Assembly: GCA_964564695.1 (NCBI GenBank)
Contig: CAZMCC010000095.1
Location: forward strand, 1 to 15,574
DNA: 15,574 nt
Direction of reading: 5' to 3'
DNA from: CAZMCC01 sp964564695
Lineage (GTDB): Bacteria > Planctomycetota > Phycisphaerae > Phycisphaerales > UBA1924
A program made the position numbers and the translations under genes. Positions 1 to 7,423 of this stretch are shown here, piece after piece (the first letter of the stretch is position 1; each line of letters opens with the position of its first letter). The notes beneath the pieces are model-generated. The model did not search any database. It was not told where the DNA came from and saw only the letters and a program-made list of their open reading frames with translations.

Positions 1-48
1 CTCGGACTTGACTTCGGCCGGGTCTTCATAGACGTGGCTACATTCCGG

Positions 49-63
49 CGCCCCTCCGGGGCG
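49..63. other. Small GC-rich inverted repeat downstream of the acyl-CoA dehydrogenase
   Basis: A six-base stem, CGCCCC pairing with GGGGCG across a three-base loop, lies about 35 bases beyond the stop codon of the acyl-CoA dehydrogenase. No T-rich tail follows on the minus strand, so it is at best a weak terminator or an RNA 3' end stabiliser. The rest of positions 1-96 shows no supportable gene. Confidence 0.25.
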
Positions 64-96
64 AAGGCAGCGGCCTGCACGTCGATCCGAGTCGCC

Positions 97-1395
97 CTAC
101 TTGAACGCTTCGTAATCCTTGCCCAGCAGGCTCGTCGCCACCTTGAGCTTCATGATCTCATCGGTGCCTTCGTAGATGCGGCACACGCGGACGTCCTGCA
201 GGTGGCGGAAGGGGCGGTACAGCTCGCTCCAGCCGCGCCCGCCGAAGACCTGCACGGCGTGGTCGCACGCGGCCCACGCCGCGTTGCTCGCGTGGAACTT
301 GGCCTGGGCGACGCGGGTGTCGGCTTCCTTGAGCAGCTCCTTGTCGCCGGGGGCCTGCTCGCTGGCTTCCTTCGCGATCGCGGCCCGCTCGATCATCGCG
401 TCGCTGGTGGCGCGGGCCATCTCGATCATCGCTATGTGCTCCTGCACGAGCTGGTGGCGGCCGATTTCTTTGCCGTGCTGCTTGCGCTGGCGGGCGTAGG
501 TGATGACCTCGTCGAGGCAGTCCTCGATGGCGCCCAGGCAGCCCGACGCGACGCTGAGGCGCCCGCTGACGAGCGTGTGCATCGCGATGCGGAAGCCTTC
601 GCCTTCGGTGCCGAGCAGGTTGTCGGCGCGCACGGGGTGATCGGTCATCTCAAACATCGCGGTGTCGGAGGTGTACATGCCGGGCTTGGCGTGGAGCTGC
701 TCGGCGTTGAAGGTGTCGGCGTGGGTGAGATTCGCGCCCTCGCCCTTCTTGCCGGTGTCGACGATGAACGCGGACATGCGGCGCTCGGCGCCGATCTTGT
801 CGGCGGGGAACGCGAACACGACCACGGCGTCGGCGATGAAGCCGTTGGAGATCAGGTACTTGACGCCGTTGAGCAGGTACTTGTCGCCAACCTTCATATA
901 GGTGGTCGTGCCTTCGAGCGGGTTGGAACCCGCGTCGGGTTCGGTGAGGCCGAAGGCGAGGATGAGGTCGCCGGTGCAGCTCTTGGGGAGGTAGCGCTGT
1001 TTCTGGTCTTCGGTGCCGTACTTGAGGATCGGGTACTGGCCGATGGAGGTCTGGCCGCTGAAGAAGGTGCGGGGGCCGGTGCCTTCCTTGTTGATGCGGG
1101 CGAGCATCTTGGCGTAGGTCCAGGAGTCGGCCCCGCGTCCGCCGTATTTTTCGGGGACGGGCATGCCGCAGATGCCGTACTTCTTGGCGAGCTTCATGAT
1201 CTCGGGGTTGAAGACGCGTTCGACGTAGGCGAGCTCCTCGATGGGGCGGAGCTCCTTGCAGTAGGCCTCGACGTCGGCGATGAGCTTGGCACGCTTGGCG
1301 CTGTCCATGCCGCCGGTCCAGCCCGTCATGCGGGCGGGGGCGGCGGTGTGGGCGTGGGTGGTGGGCTGGGAGGACGGGGCGGTCGTCGAGGACAT
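97..1395 (-). CDS. Acyl-CoA dehydrogenase family protein
   Basis: A flavoenzyme of 432 residues that should catalyse alpha,beta-dehydrogenation of an acyl-CoA thioester, with FAD as cofactor, in the cytoplasm. Seen in the sequence: the first family signature TEPDAGSN (residues 151-158), the FAD/tetramer segment RQRKQHGKEI (302-311), QVFGGRGW (382-389), and the C-terminal RIYEGTDEI, whose Glu409 matches the catalytic base of medium-chain-type enzymes. Length is normal for the family. I chose the ATG at 1395 because GGAGAG lies eight bases upstream; the reading frame extends to 1518, but that part is repeat-derived. The first 25 residues are Ser/Thr/Ala-rich and probably disordered. The signature has Asn where Asp is usual (GSN for GSD). 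It sits alone, 147 bases from the next gene upstream. The acyl chain specificity cannot be read from sequence. Confidence 0.95.
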   Translation of the reverse strand: MSSTTAPSSQPTTHAHTAAPARMTGWTGGMDSAKRAKLIADVEAYCKELRPIEELAYVERVFNPEIMKLAKKYGICGMPVPEKYGGRGADSWTYAKMLARINKEGTGPRTFFSGQTSIGQYPILKYGTEDQKQRYLPKSCTGDLILAFGLTEPDAGSNPLEGTTTYMKVGDKYLLNGVKYLISNGFIADAVVVFAFPADKIGAERRMSAFIVDTGKKGEGANLTHADTFNAEQLHAKPGMYTSDTAMFEMTDHPVRADNLLGTEGEGFRIAMHTLVSGRLSVASGCLGAIEDCLDEVITYARQRKQHGKEIGRHQLVQEHIAMIEMARATSDAMIERAAIAKEASEQAPGDKELLKEADTRVAQAKFHASNAAWAACDHAVQVFGGRGWSELYRPFRHLQDVRVCRIYEGTDEIMKLKVATSLLGKDYEAFK

Positions 1396-1449
1396 GGGGG
1401 AATCTCTCCGGGGCGAGCGGCCGGCTCGCGCGAATGCGATTCTAGGGAG

Positions 1450-1545
1450 TGAATGGTGAGTGGTGAATGGTGAGCAGGAAAGCAGATGCGTCGGCGCGGT
1501 CTCGATTGCCCCACTCACTCCTCATCATTCACCACCCACTCCTCA
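1450..1545. repeat. Heptanucleotide tandem repeats in inverted arrangement
   Basis: The plus strand holds four consecutive 7-mers (TGAATGG, TGAGTGG, TGAATGG, TGAGCAG) at 1450-1477. After 33 bases, five related 7-mers (TGAGGAG, TGGGTGG, TGAATGA, TGAGGAG, TGAGTGG) occur on the minus strand across 1511-1545. The two arrays face each other, and 14 of 15 bases at 1460-1474 pair with 1521-1535, giving a long hairpin in either transcript. The right array begins with the TGA stop codon of the PRTase-HAD gene. It resembles the short tandem heptamer families known in several bacterial genomes and may serve as an RNA 3' end structure; that role is inference. Confidence 0.75.
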
Positions 1546-2466
1546 GCCGCCCCCAAACACTTCCCGCGTCGGCAGGCACAGCACGGGCTTGCCGCTGAGG
1601 CGGGCGATTTTCTCGGCTTGGCCGCGGTCGCTCTCGATGAAGAGCGTGTGCGGGCGGGCCTTGTAGACGTCGGCCTTGAACGAGCCGTGGACGCCGAGGC
1701 GCTGGCGGGTGGCCTTGTCGGGGAGGTCGAGCAGGACGAGCTCGGCGTACTGGATGCCCTCGCGGGCGAGCCACTCTTCGGTGTGCCTGCGGTACTTCTC
1801 GAGGCGGGCGGAGACGAGGGTGCCGATGCGGCGCGTGCATGCGTAGAGCGGGAGCGTGTCGCGCATGAAGCACTCGTAGACGGGGCCGTCGTCGTTCTGC
1901 TCCTCGGTGGGGTCCTCGCACAGGATGCCGTCGATGTCGACGCAGGAGCGTTCGAGGATGACGTGGTGCATCACGTTCCACTCCCAGACGCGCGGCTGGT
2001 TCACGACCTCGAGGTGCATGTCGACCATCGACGCGGAGTGGGTGGTGGCGTAGACACTGAGGTACGTGAGCTTGTGCGGCACGCGCAGCTCGGCGAGACG
2101 CTGCTTCACCCTCGTGAGCTGCGTGCCCGAGAGCACGCTGTCGTCGACCACGAGCACGTGGCGCGGCGAGCGCAGGTAGTCGGCCGGGTCGCCCCACGCA
2201 CGCCGTTCGCCCGAGCCGAGCAGGCGACCCGCGAGCAGGCCCTCGACGTCGGTCATCGGCTTGTTGAGGTGCAGCGCGATCATGCTCGCGGGGAGCAGGC
2301 CCGAGCGCGGGATCGCGGCGATCACGTCGACGTCGCGCGGGATCCGGTGCAGGTTCCGTGCGATGAGGGCGCCGAGGTCGGCGATGCTGCGGAAGTTCAG
2401 GGCGGGGGCGGGCGCGGCGGCTTGAGCGGTCGGGGAGACGGACGTGGGTTCACTCGCACCACTCAC
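1543..2466 (-). CDS. Phosphoribosyltransferase-HAD hydrolase fusion protein
   Basis: A protein of 307 residues with two recognisable domains. Residues about 25-160 are a type I phosphoribosyltransferase: the PRPP-binding loop reads VLVVDDSVLSGTQL (104-117), with the acidic pair Asp108-Asp109. Residues about 170-307 resemble a haloacid-dehalogenase fold: DIDGIL (Asp177 and Asp179, motif I), Thr216 as possible motif II, Lys264 in HGSFK as motif III, and FIESD (276-280) as motif IV. The family logic suggests phosphoribosyl transfer or release coupled to dephosphorylation; the substrate is unknown. I chose the GTG at 2466 because it overlaps the methyltransferase stop by four bases (GTGA), typical of translational coupling. 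The frame is open upstream to 2862, but that part is a shadow of the methyltransferase. An alternative reading is that both genes form one polypeptide through the G8 run just upstream. Confidence 0.85.
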   Translation of the reverse strand: MSGASEPTSVSPTAQAAAPAPALNFRSIADLGALIARNLHRIPRDVDVIAAIPRSGLLPASMIALHLNKPMTDVEGLLAGRLLGSGERRAWGDPADYLRSPRHVLVVDDSVLSGTQLTRVKQRLAELRVPHKLTYLSVYATTHSASMVDMHLEVVNQPRVWEWNVMHHVILERSCVDIDGILCEDPTEEQNDDGPVYECFMRDTLPLYACTRRIGTLVSARLEKYRRHTEEWLAREGIQYAELVLLDLPDKATRQRLGVHGSFKADVYKARPHTLFIESDRGQAEKIARLSGKPVLCLPTREVFGGG

Positions 2467-3863
2467 GTTTCCCCCCCCACCGCTTTTCCCACGTCCGGCT
2501 TCACCCCCCGGAAGCCGAGATTGATCCACCCGTGGTCGTCGGCCCGGACCTGCGAGCGGTCGAGCCGCTGCACGTCGACGAGGCCGGCGTCGCGCATCAC
2601 CTTCTCGAGGCGGCGCGGCGAAAACAAGGCCCGGTGCCAGTTCGGGCTCGCGTAGTTCGCGTTCGGGGGGCCGTCGCCGTACGTGAACACGCGCCCCGCG
2701 GCCCACACACACGGGTCCCGCTCGGGGTTGAAGCGGTACCACCCGTCGTTGATCGTGCGGTCCTCGACGCCGTCTTCGGCGTCGACAAACGCGCGGGCGA
2801 TCTTGAGCCCGTCGGGCACCCAGACCTCGAGCAGGCCGCCGGGCTGGAGCACGCGGACCCACTCACGCAGGGCCTGCTCGGTGAGGTACCACGGCACGTG
2901 CTCGAGGATGTGGCTCGCGTAGATCAGCGTGAACGTGCCGTCGTCGAAGGGCAGCGTCCCCGCGGCGTCCGCCACGTGATCAATGTGCGGCCCCGGCTCG
3001 ATATTGAGCGACTCGAACCCCTCGATGCGCTGCGCGCCGGGGCCGATCTCGAGTTTGCGCCCCTGGGGCATCGGCGGCGGCGTGACGGCGCGGGCGAGGT
3101 AGACGCCCGTCTGCCCGTCGTACTCCGCGCCGTGGTCGAAGCCGATCACGCGCAGGCCGGCCTGGGCGACCATGCGGTCGAAGGCGGTGGTGCTGAAGCG
3201 GACGCGGCTGAGGCGCCCGTGGTTGTCGCCGCGGTAGCCGCGGGGGTTCTCGGTGTAGTCGTCGACGTCCTTCTCGATGTAGCCGGTGCAAAAGGCACGC
3301 CCGCGCGGCGTGAGGACGCGGGCGATCTCCTTCAGATACAGGGCCACGTCGGGCGCGGTCATGTGGCTGAAGACCGACGACGCGTTGACGACGTCGAAGA
3401 CCTCGTCCTCGAAGGGCAGGAGCCGGCCGGCCGCGGGCGCGGGACGCCCGGCGGGGTTGTACCGCTCGTTGCGGATGTTCGTGTGCGTGAAGCGGAGCCA
3501 CGGGCGGCCGGGGGAGAGCCGGCGGCGGCACCAGTCGATGGCCGCGGCGTCGACGTCGACGCCCTCGTAGCGCTTGAGGCCCGCGCCGCCCCGGCGTTCG
3601 CCGAAGCGGTCGTTGACACCGATGGCCAGGCGGCCCGCGCCGCAGCCGAGGTCCAGGAGCGTCGACCACTCCTTGAGCTCGCAGCGCTCGATGAGGCGCT
3701 CGACCTCGCGACGGGCCGAGGCCATGAAGAGGGCGTCGTCGCGGAAGTCCGCCGGGCACGCCCGCAGGTCGGGCGGCGGCAGGACGTTGCCGTCGAACAT
3801 CACCGCGTCGTCACCGGCCGCGGCGGACTCGAGGGTGGCGTTGGAAGCGGGGTCTCGGTCCAT
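2463..3863 (-). CDS. Tandem-domain SAM-dependent methyltransferase
   Basis: A protein of 466 residues carrying two class I methyltransferase modules. The first (about 45-260) has a complete motif I, LLDLGCGAGR (69-78), an acidic motif II (VDVD, 102-105) and a motif IV-like FDVVNASSVFSHM segment (156-168). The second (about 265-455) has LEIGPGAQR (271-279) and LIYASHILEHVPW (313-325), closer to glycan-pathway methyltransferases. Whether both sites are active, or one is regulatory, cannot be told. I chose the ATG at 3863; a GTG nine codons upstream is possible, and neither has a clear ribosome site. The last codons run through eight G and end inside the start of the PRTase-HAD gene, so the two are translationally coupled. 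rpmB lies 110 bases upstream on the same strand. Methylation of a nucleotide-sugar or glycan intermediate is a reasonable guess only. Confidence 0.85.
   Translation of the reverse strand: MDRDPASNATLESAAAGDDAVMFDGNVLPPPDLRACPADFRDDALFMASARREVERLIERCELKEWSTLLDLGCGAGRLAIGVNDRFGERRGGAGLKRYEGVDVDAAAIDWCRRRLSPGRPWLRFTHTNIRNERYNPAGRPAPAAGRLLPFEDEVFDVVNASSVFSHMTAPDVALYLKEIARVLTPRGRAFCTGYIEKDVDDYTENPRGYRGDNHGRLSRVRFSTTAFDRMVAQAGLRVIGFDHGAEYDGQTGVYLARAVTPPPMPQGRKLEIGPGAQRIEGFESLNIEPGPHIDHVADAAGTLPFDDGTFTLIYASHILEHVPWYLTEQALREWVRVLQPGGLLEVWVPDGLKIARAFVDAEDGVEDRTINDGWYRFNPERDPCVWAAGRVFTYGDGPPNANYASPNWHRALFSPRRLEKVMRDAGLVDVQRLDRSQVRADDHGWINLGFRGVKPDVGKAVGGET
2471..2478 (-). promoter_or_regulatory. G8 tract and slippery heptamer at the methyltransferase/PRTase junction
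   Basis: On the coding strand the methyltransferase ends with codons GTG GGG GGG GAA ACG TGA. The eight consecutive G form a perfect G_GGG_GGG heptamer in the zero frame. A -1 slip there continues GGA AAC GTG AGT, which is exactly the downstream PRTase-HAD frame. The purine-rich stretch ending two bases before the GTG may also act as ribosome binding site for the downstream gene. The sequence is certain; use as a frameshift, transcriptional-slippage or phase-variation site is inference, and a miscounted homopolymer is the competing explanation. Confidence 0.5.
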
Positions 3864-3973
3864 GGACGAATGAGCGTACACCGGGCGCACCGTCCTGCGA
3901 CGGCGGGGTTCATGTTCGAAATCGGATCAGGGCAGCCGCAGGGTCGGGGGTGGGGCGGCGGCCGGGGTCAGGC

Positions 3974-4261
3974 TTAGTGGTGGGCGTGCGCCGCTCCGCC
4001 CTTCTGGAGGCGGGTGTAGGCGTACTTGCGCTTGAGGGGCTTCACGACCAGGCCCTGGCGGATGGCCCGGGTGCAGGCGAGGATCGTGGTGGCCTTGCCG
4101 TCGATGACGGCGTTGACCTTCTGGAGGTTGGGGCGGAACTTGCGGCGGGTGATGCCGGTGGGCTTGAGGCCGAAGCCGCCCTTGGCGATCGCCTGGCCGC
4201 GCCAGGTGCGCTGCTTGCCGAACGAGCTTTTCTTACCGGTGAAGTGGCAGACGAAGGGCAT
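3974..4261 (-). CDS. rpmB: 50S ribosomal protein L28
   Basis: A protein of 95 residues with the bL28 pattern: N-terminal VCHFTGKKSSFGKQ, then GFGLKPTGITRRKFRPNLQKV and a basic C-terminal half. It is a structural component of the large ribosomal subunit. I chose the ATG at 4261 because GGAG sits eight bases upstream; an ATG nine codons earlier lacks any ribosome site. Only two cysteines are present (positions 5 and about 67), so it is the non-zinc form without paired CxxC knuckles. The Ala/His tail (GGAAHAHH) is unusual. The gene stands alone, without rpmG, which often accompanies rpmB. Confidence 0.93.
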   Translation of the reverse strand: MPFVCHFTGKKSSFGKQRTWRGQAIAKGGFGLKPTGITRRKFRPNLQKVNAVIDGKATTILACTRAIRQGLVVKPLKRKYAYTRLQKGGAAHAHH

Positions 4262-4341
4262 GGGGGTCGCTCCAGACAGGGTTGACATGATAGCGGGTCG
4301 AGAATTCCGGGCAAGAACGGAGCCGCGCCCACCGCTTTATA

Positions 4342-4382
4342 GCCTTATTAGGGAGTTTATCCCCTCTCGATAAGATTAAGGC
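4342..4382 (-). promoter_or_regulatory. AT-rich candidate rpmB promoter overlapping a stem-loop
   Basis: Between the aminotransferase stop and rpmB lies a conspicuously AT-rich patch. On the minus strand TTATCG (4373-4368) and TAATAA (4350-4345) are separated by 17 bases, acceptable as -35 and -10 elements. The same patch can pair GCCTTA (4342-4347) with TAAGGC (4377-4382), with an inner GGGA/TCCC stem, so it may also terminate aminotransferase transcripts. Neither role is proven. Confidence 0.35.
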
Positions 4383-4412
4383 CCGCCATCGCCGCCCCCG
4401 CCGCGGACGCGC

Positions 4413-5606
4413 TTACCCCCGGCGCAGGTTCTCCCGCCCGATCATCACCTCCAGCGTCTGGCTGACCAGTTCCACCTGCTGGGGGCTCATGTCGTTGAAG
4501 AACGGCAGGGCGATGGTGCGCTGGCTGACGGTCTCGGCGATCGGGAAGTCGCCGGGGCCGAACCCGAACTTTTCCCGATAGAAGGGCTGGAGGTGGATGC
4601 AGGGGAAGTAGTCGCGGGCGCCGATGTCATGGCGGGTCATGCCGGAGATCACGCGGTCGCGCTCTTCGCGGGTGTAGGCCGAGGCGAGGCGGACGACGAA
4701 GACGAACCAGCTGTTCTGCACGCCGTCGGGGAGCGTGGGGAGGATGAGCTCGGGGTGGGCCATGAGGCGCTCGAAGTACATCTCGGCGACGCGACGGCGC
4801 TTGGCGAGGATGTCGTCGAAGCGTCGCATCTGGGCGACGCCCAGGGCGGCGTTGATCTCGCTCATGCGGTAGTTGAAGCCGAGGCGCTCGTGGTGGAGCC
4901 AGCCGTGCGGGCTGGCGGAACTGCCGCCGGAGGAGCCGGCGCTGTCGGAGCCGTGGCGGGGGATGGCACGGCCCTGGTTGCGCATCGAGCGGCACAGGTC
5001 GGCGAGGCGTCGATCGTTCGTGACGATCATGCCGCCCTCACCCGTCGTAATCTGCTTGTTGGGATAGAAGCCGAACACGCCGACGCGTCCGAAGCTGCCC
5101 GCGGGCTGGCCTTTGAACGTCGCGCCCAAAGCCTCGCAGCAGTCCTCGACGAGCGCGATCTCGTGGCGGGCGGCGATGGCGGCGTAGGTGTCCATGTACG
5201 CCGTGTTGCCGAAGGCCTCCACCGCGAGGATCGCCTTGGTCCGCGGGGTAATGGCGCCCTCGATTTTCTCGGGGTCCATGTTGAGGGTCTTGGGGCAGAT
5301 GTCGACGAAGACCGGCCTGGCCCCGACCATGAGGATGACGTTGGAGCTGGCGATGAAGCTGAACGGGGTGGTGATGACCTCGTCGCCGGGACCGATGCCC
5401 AAGGCCAGCAGCGCGAGGTGAAGGCCGCAGGTGCCGCTGCTGACCGCGACGGCCTCGAGGGAGTCGCTGCGGTGGGCCACCTGGCGCTCGAACTGCTCGA
5501 CCATGGGGCCCAGCGAGAGCCGTCCGGACCGGAGCACTTTGCTCACGATCTCGACCTCGGCGTCGGTGATGTCGGGACGGCTCAGCGGGATCTCGTAGCT
5601 GCTCAT
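4413..5606 (-). CDS. DegT/DnrJ/EryC1/StrS family sugar aminotransferase
   Basis: A PLP enzyme of 397 residues, fold type I, normally transferring an amino group to a keto-sugar nucleotide for surface glycan or secondary-metabolite synthesis. Seen: the cofactor phosphate segment SSGTCGLHL (56-64), VEDCCEALGA (153-162) with Asp155 for the pyridine nitrogen, and FGFYPNKQITTGEGG (178-192) with the Schiff-base Lys184. The LGFNYRMSEINAALG block (242-256) and the C-terminal PCIHLQPFY (335-343) are also typical. I chose the ATG at 5606 because GGAG lies five bases upstream. A Ser/Gly-rich segment (about residues 218-233) is inserted between RNQGRA and the LGFNYRM block; this loop is usually short. 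The gene is 137 bases downstream of the secreted protein and upstream of rpmB. The sugar substrate cannot be assigned. Confidence 0.93.
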   Translation of the reverse strand: MSSYEIPLSRPDITDAEVEIVSKVLRSGRLSLGPMVEQFERQVAHRSDSLEAVAVSSGTCGLHLALLALGIGPGDEVITTPFSFIASSNVILMVGARPVFVDICPKTLNMDPEKIEGAITPRTKAILAVEAFGNTAYMDTYAAIAARHEIALVEDCCEALGATFKGQPAGSFGRVGVFGFYPNKQITTGEGGMIVTNDRRLADLCRSMRNQGRAIPRHGSDSAGSSGGSSASPHGWLHHERLGFNYRMSEINAALGVAQMRRFDDILAKRRRVAEMYFERLMAHPELILPTLPDGVQNSWFVFVVRLASAYTREERDRVISGMTRHDIGARDYFPCIHLQPFYREKFGFGPGDFPIAETVSQRTIALPFFNDMSPQQVELVSQTLEVMIGRENLRRG

Positions 5607-5742
5607 GGTCGCTCCGTTATCGACCATAGCCCGAAACGCACCTGAGGCCACCGAAACACACCCCCCCACAATCCCCCGGATCGCGGGCGACGCGCAGGGA
5701 TGGCCGGGTTTGGACCCGTCCGCGGCCGCATTCACCGTCGAA

Positions 5743-7398
5743 TCAGCGCTCGTCGGCCATGATCCGAGCGAGGGCGGTGCGGTCCTGGCCGCGGGCCCGA
5801 AGGGCGAGCCACGCCGCCTGGACCCGGGCGGGTTCGGGCAGGCCGTTGCCGATGCGGGCGATGGAAGCGAGCTGCTCGCTCTCGTCGTTGGTCATGGACT
5901 GGGCGTGCCGGGCGCGGAGGATCTTGGCGAGGGACTGGGCCGAGATCGCGCGGGCGGCGCCGGCGCCGGCCGCCTGCTCCCACAGACCGGCGAGCTCGAC
6001 GGTCGCGGGGTTCACCGACTGCAGCGCGCCGTAGAGCACCGCCGCGGCGGTCGCCTCGTCGGCCCGCTGGCCGGCGTCGGCGAGGACGGGGTTGAGCGAG
6101 GCCGGGTCGGCGTCGGCCGCGGCCCGCGCGGCGCGGACAGCGACTTCGTACGCACCGACCTTGATCCCGTCGTTGGACCCGCGCGGGCGGGCCGCATCGA
6201 TGAGCGCGACGCGCACGGCCGAGGCGTCGCCGGGGCCGAGCGTCTTGGCGGCGCGCTCCGCCCAGTCGAGCGTGGGGAGGTGGCGCTGGGCGATGAGCGC
6301 GACGATCGACGTGCGAACGTTCTCGTCGTCGGCGAAGCCGCTCGTGGTCGTCGCGCCGCTGGGGGCGGGGCCGGACTTCTCGAGGGCGGAGCCGACGGCG
6401 GCGATCGACTTGACGAGCTCGCTCTTGTCTTTCTTGATGCCGGCGAAGTAGGACGCCGGGAGTGCGGGCGCGTGGTCGCCGCGCCGGGCCCGGGCTTCTT
6501 CGAGGCCGATCAGGCCGAAGCGGATGTGGTCGGCGAGGCCGCCCTCTTCGACGGCCCTGTCCCACGCACCGGTCACGGCCTTGTCGGTGGCGGCCACCGC
6601 GATGCCGGCCGAGAGGGCGGCGAGGCGGAGGTCTTCGCTCTCGCCCTTGCGAGCCAGGACCCTCTTGATGAAGTCGGCCGAGCCCGTGAGGCGCTCTTCG
6701 CGGATGTGCTCGAGCAGGCGGCCCAGGGCCAGGTCGCGCTCGGGCGCGTTGGACTCAAGGAGCTTGTCGAACGGCTCGTCGAAGCGCGGGCCGTCCTTGA
6801 TCTGGCGGAGCTCGACGCAGGCGAGCAGCGCGGCGGGGCTGATCTGGTCGGGGCCGCTCTTGGCGATGGTCTCGAGCACGCCGGTGTCGGGAGGGGTGCC
6901 GGCGCGCGAGAGGCGTCCGATCACGAGCACCTGCATCGACTTGTCGAGGTCGGGCCACATCGCGACCTCGCCGAGCTGCTGGGGCGAGAGGAGCCCGGCG
7001 CGGAGACCTTCGCCGAGCACGTCGAGCTTGCCCGCCGCCGTCTGGATCTTCTTGACCATCAACAGGTCGACGCTCGGCGGCTCGAGCAGTTCGGCCATGC
7101 CGAGGATGCCGTGCTTGGCGAGCACGAGGCGGTCGCTCGTGGAGAGCTGGGCGAAGAGGGGCTTGAGGCTCGGGTCGCGCAGAACGCGCAGGCCGCGGAG
7201 CGTCTGGTCGACCGCGAGGCCGGCCTTTCGCCCCAGCGCCTCGCGGAGCTGGCGGACGAGCGCGTCGGATGTCGCGTCTTCGACCGGTGAAAGCGCGGCG
7301 CCCGGTGCGGCGACAGCGCCCGCAACGAGGCCCGCGCCGAGCGCGAGCGAACAGATCCCGATACGAACGGCGTGAGCGGTGCGGTGCGGTCTTGGCAT
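5743..7398 (-). CDS. Secreted helical protein of unknown function
   Basis: I do not recognise this 551-residue protein. It begins with a basic stretch and a hydrophobic segment (about residues 12-31, rich in Ala, Gly, Leu and Val) ending AVAAPGA, which looks like a signal peptide, so it is probably exported. The mature part is rich in Ala, Leu, Arg, Asp and Glu and appears almost wholly alpha-helical, with repeated short helix pairs reminiscent of HEAT-type solenoids; I see no catalytic motif. The start ATG at 7398 was chosen because it begins the signal peptide. No strong ribosome site precedes it. It lies 25 bases downstream of dnaA on the same strand, so the two may be co-transcribed. Confidence 0.8.
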   Translation of the reverse strand: MPRPHRTAHAVRIGICSLALGAGLVAGAVAAPGAALSPVEDATSDALVRQLREALGRKAGLAVDQTLRGLRVLRDPSLKPLFAQLSTSDRLVLAKHGILGMAELLEPPSVDLLMVKKIQTAAGKLDVLGEGLRAGLLSPQQLGEVAMWPDLDKSMQVLVIGRLSRAGTPPDTGVLETIAKSGPDQISPAALLACVELRQIKDGPRFDEPFDKLLESNAPERDLALGRLLEHIREERLTGSADFIKRVLARKGESEDLRLAALSAGIAVAATDKAVTGAWDRAVEEGGLADHIRFGLIGLEEARARRGDHAPALPASYFAGIKKDKSELVKSIAAVGSALEKSGPAPSGATTTSGFADDENVRTSIVALIAQRHLPTLDWAERAAKTLGPGDASAVRVALIDAARPRGSNDGIKVGAYEVAVRAARAAADADPASLNPVLADAGQRADEATAAAVLYGALQSVNPATVELAGLWEQAAGAGAARAISAQSLAKILRARHAQSMTNDESEQLASIARIGNGLPEPARVQAAWLALRARGQDRTALARIMADER

Positions 7399-7423
7399 GC
7401 CGGAGACTCTACGACCCAATCGG

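Noticed and set aside
34..1452. Plus-strand open frame of 472 codons
   Set aside because: It is antisense to the acyl-CoA dehydrogenase, whose family motifs are certain. High GC at third positions removes stops on the opposite strand; the translation is low-complexity Gly/Ala/Val.
2467..2862. Upstream extension of the PRTase-HAD frame
   Set aside because: It overlaps the second methyltransferase domain and reads as Arg/Pro-rich noise. The GTG at 2466 with GTGA coupling is a better start, though the open frame is what makes a slippage fusion possible.
2532..3977. Plus-strand open frame of 481 codons opposite the methyltransferase
   Set aside because: Shadow of a well-supported gene; composition is Arg/Ala/Gly/Val without motifs.
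5605..7290. Plus-strand open frame of 561 codons opposite the secreted protein
   Set aside because: The opposite frame has a signal peptide and a natural amino acid pattern; this one does not.
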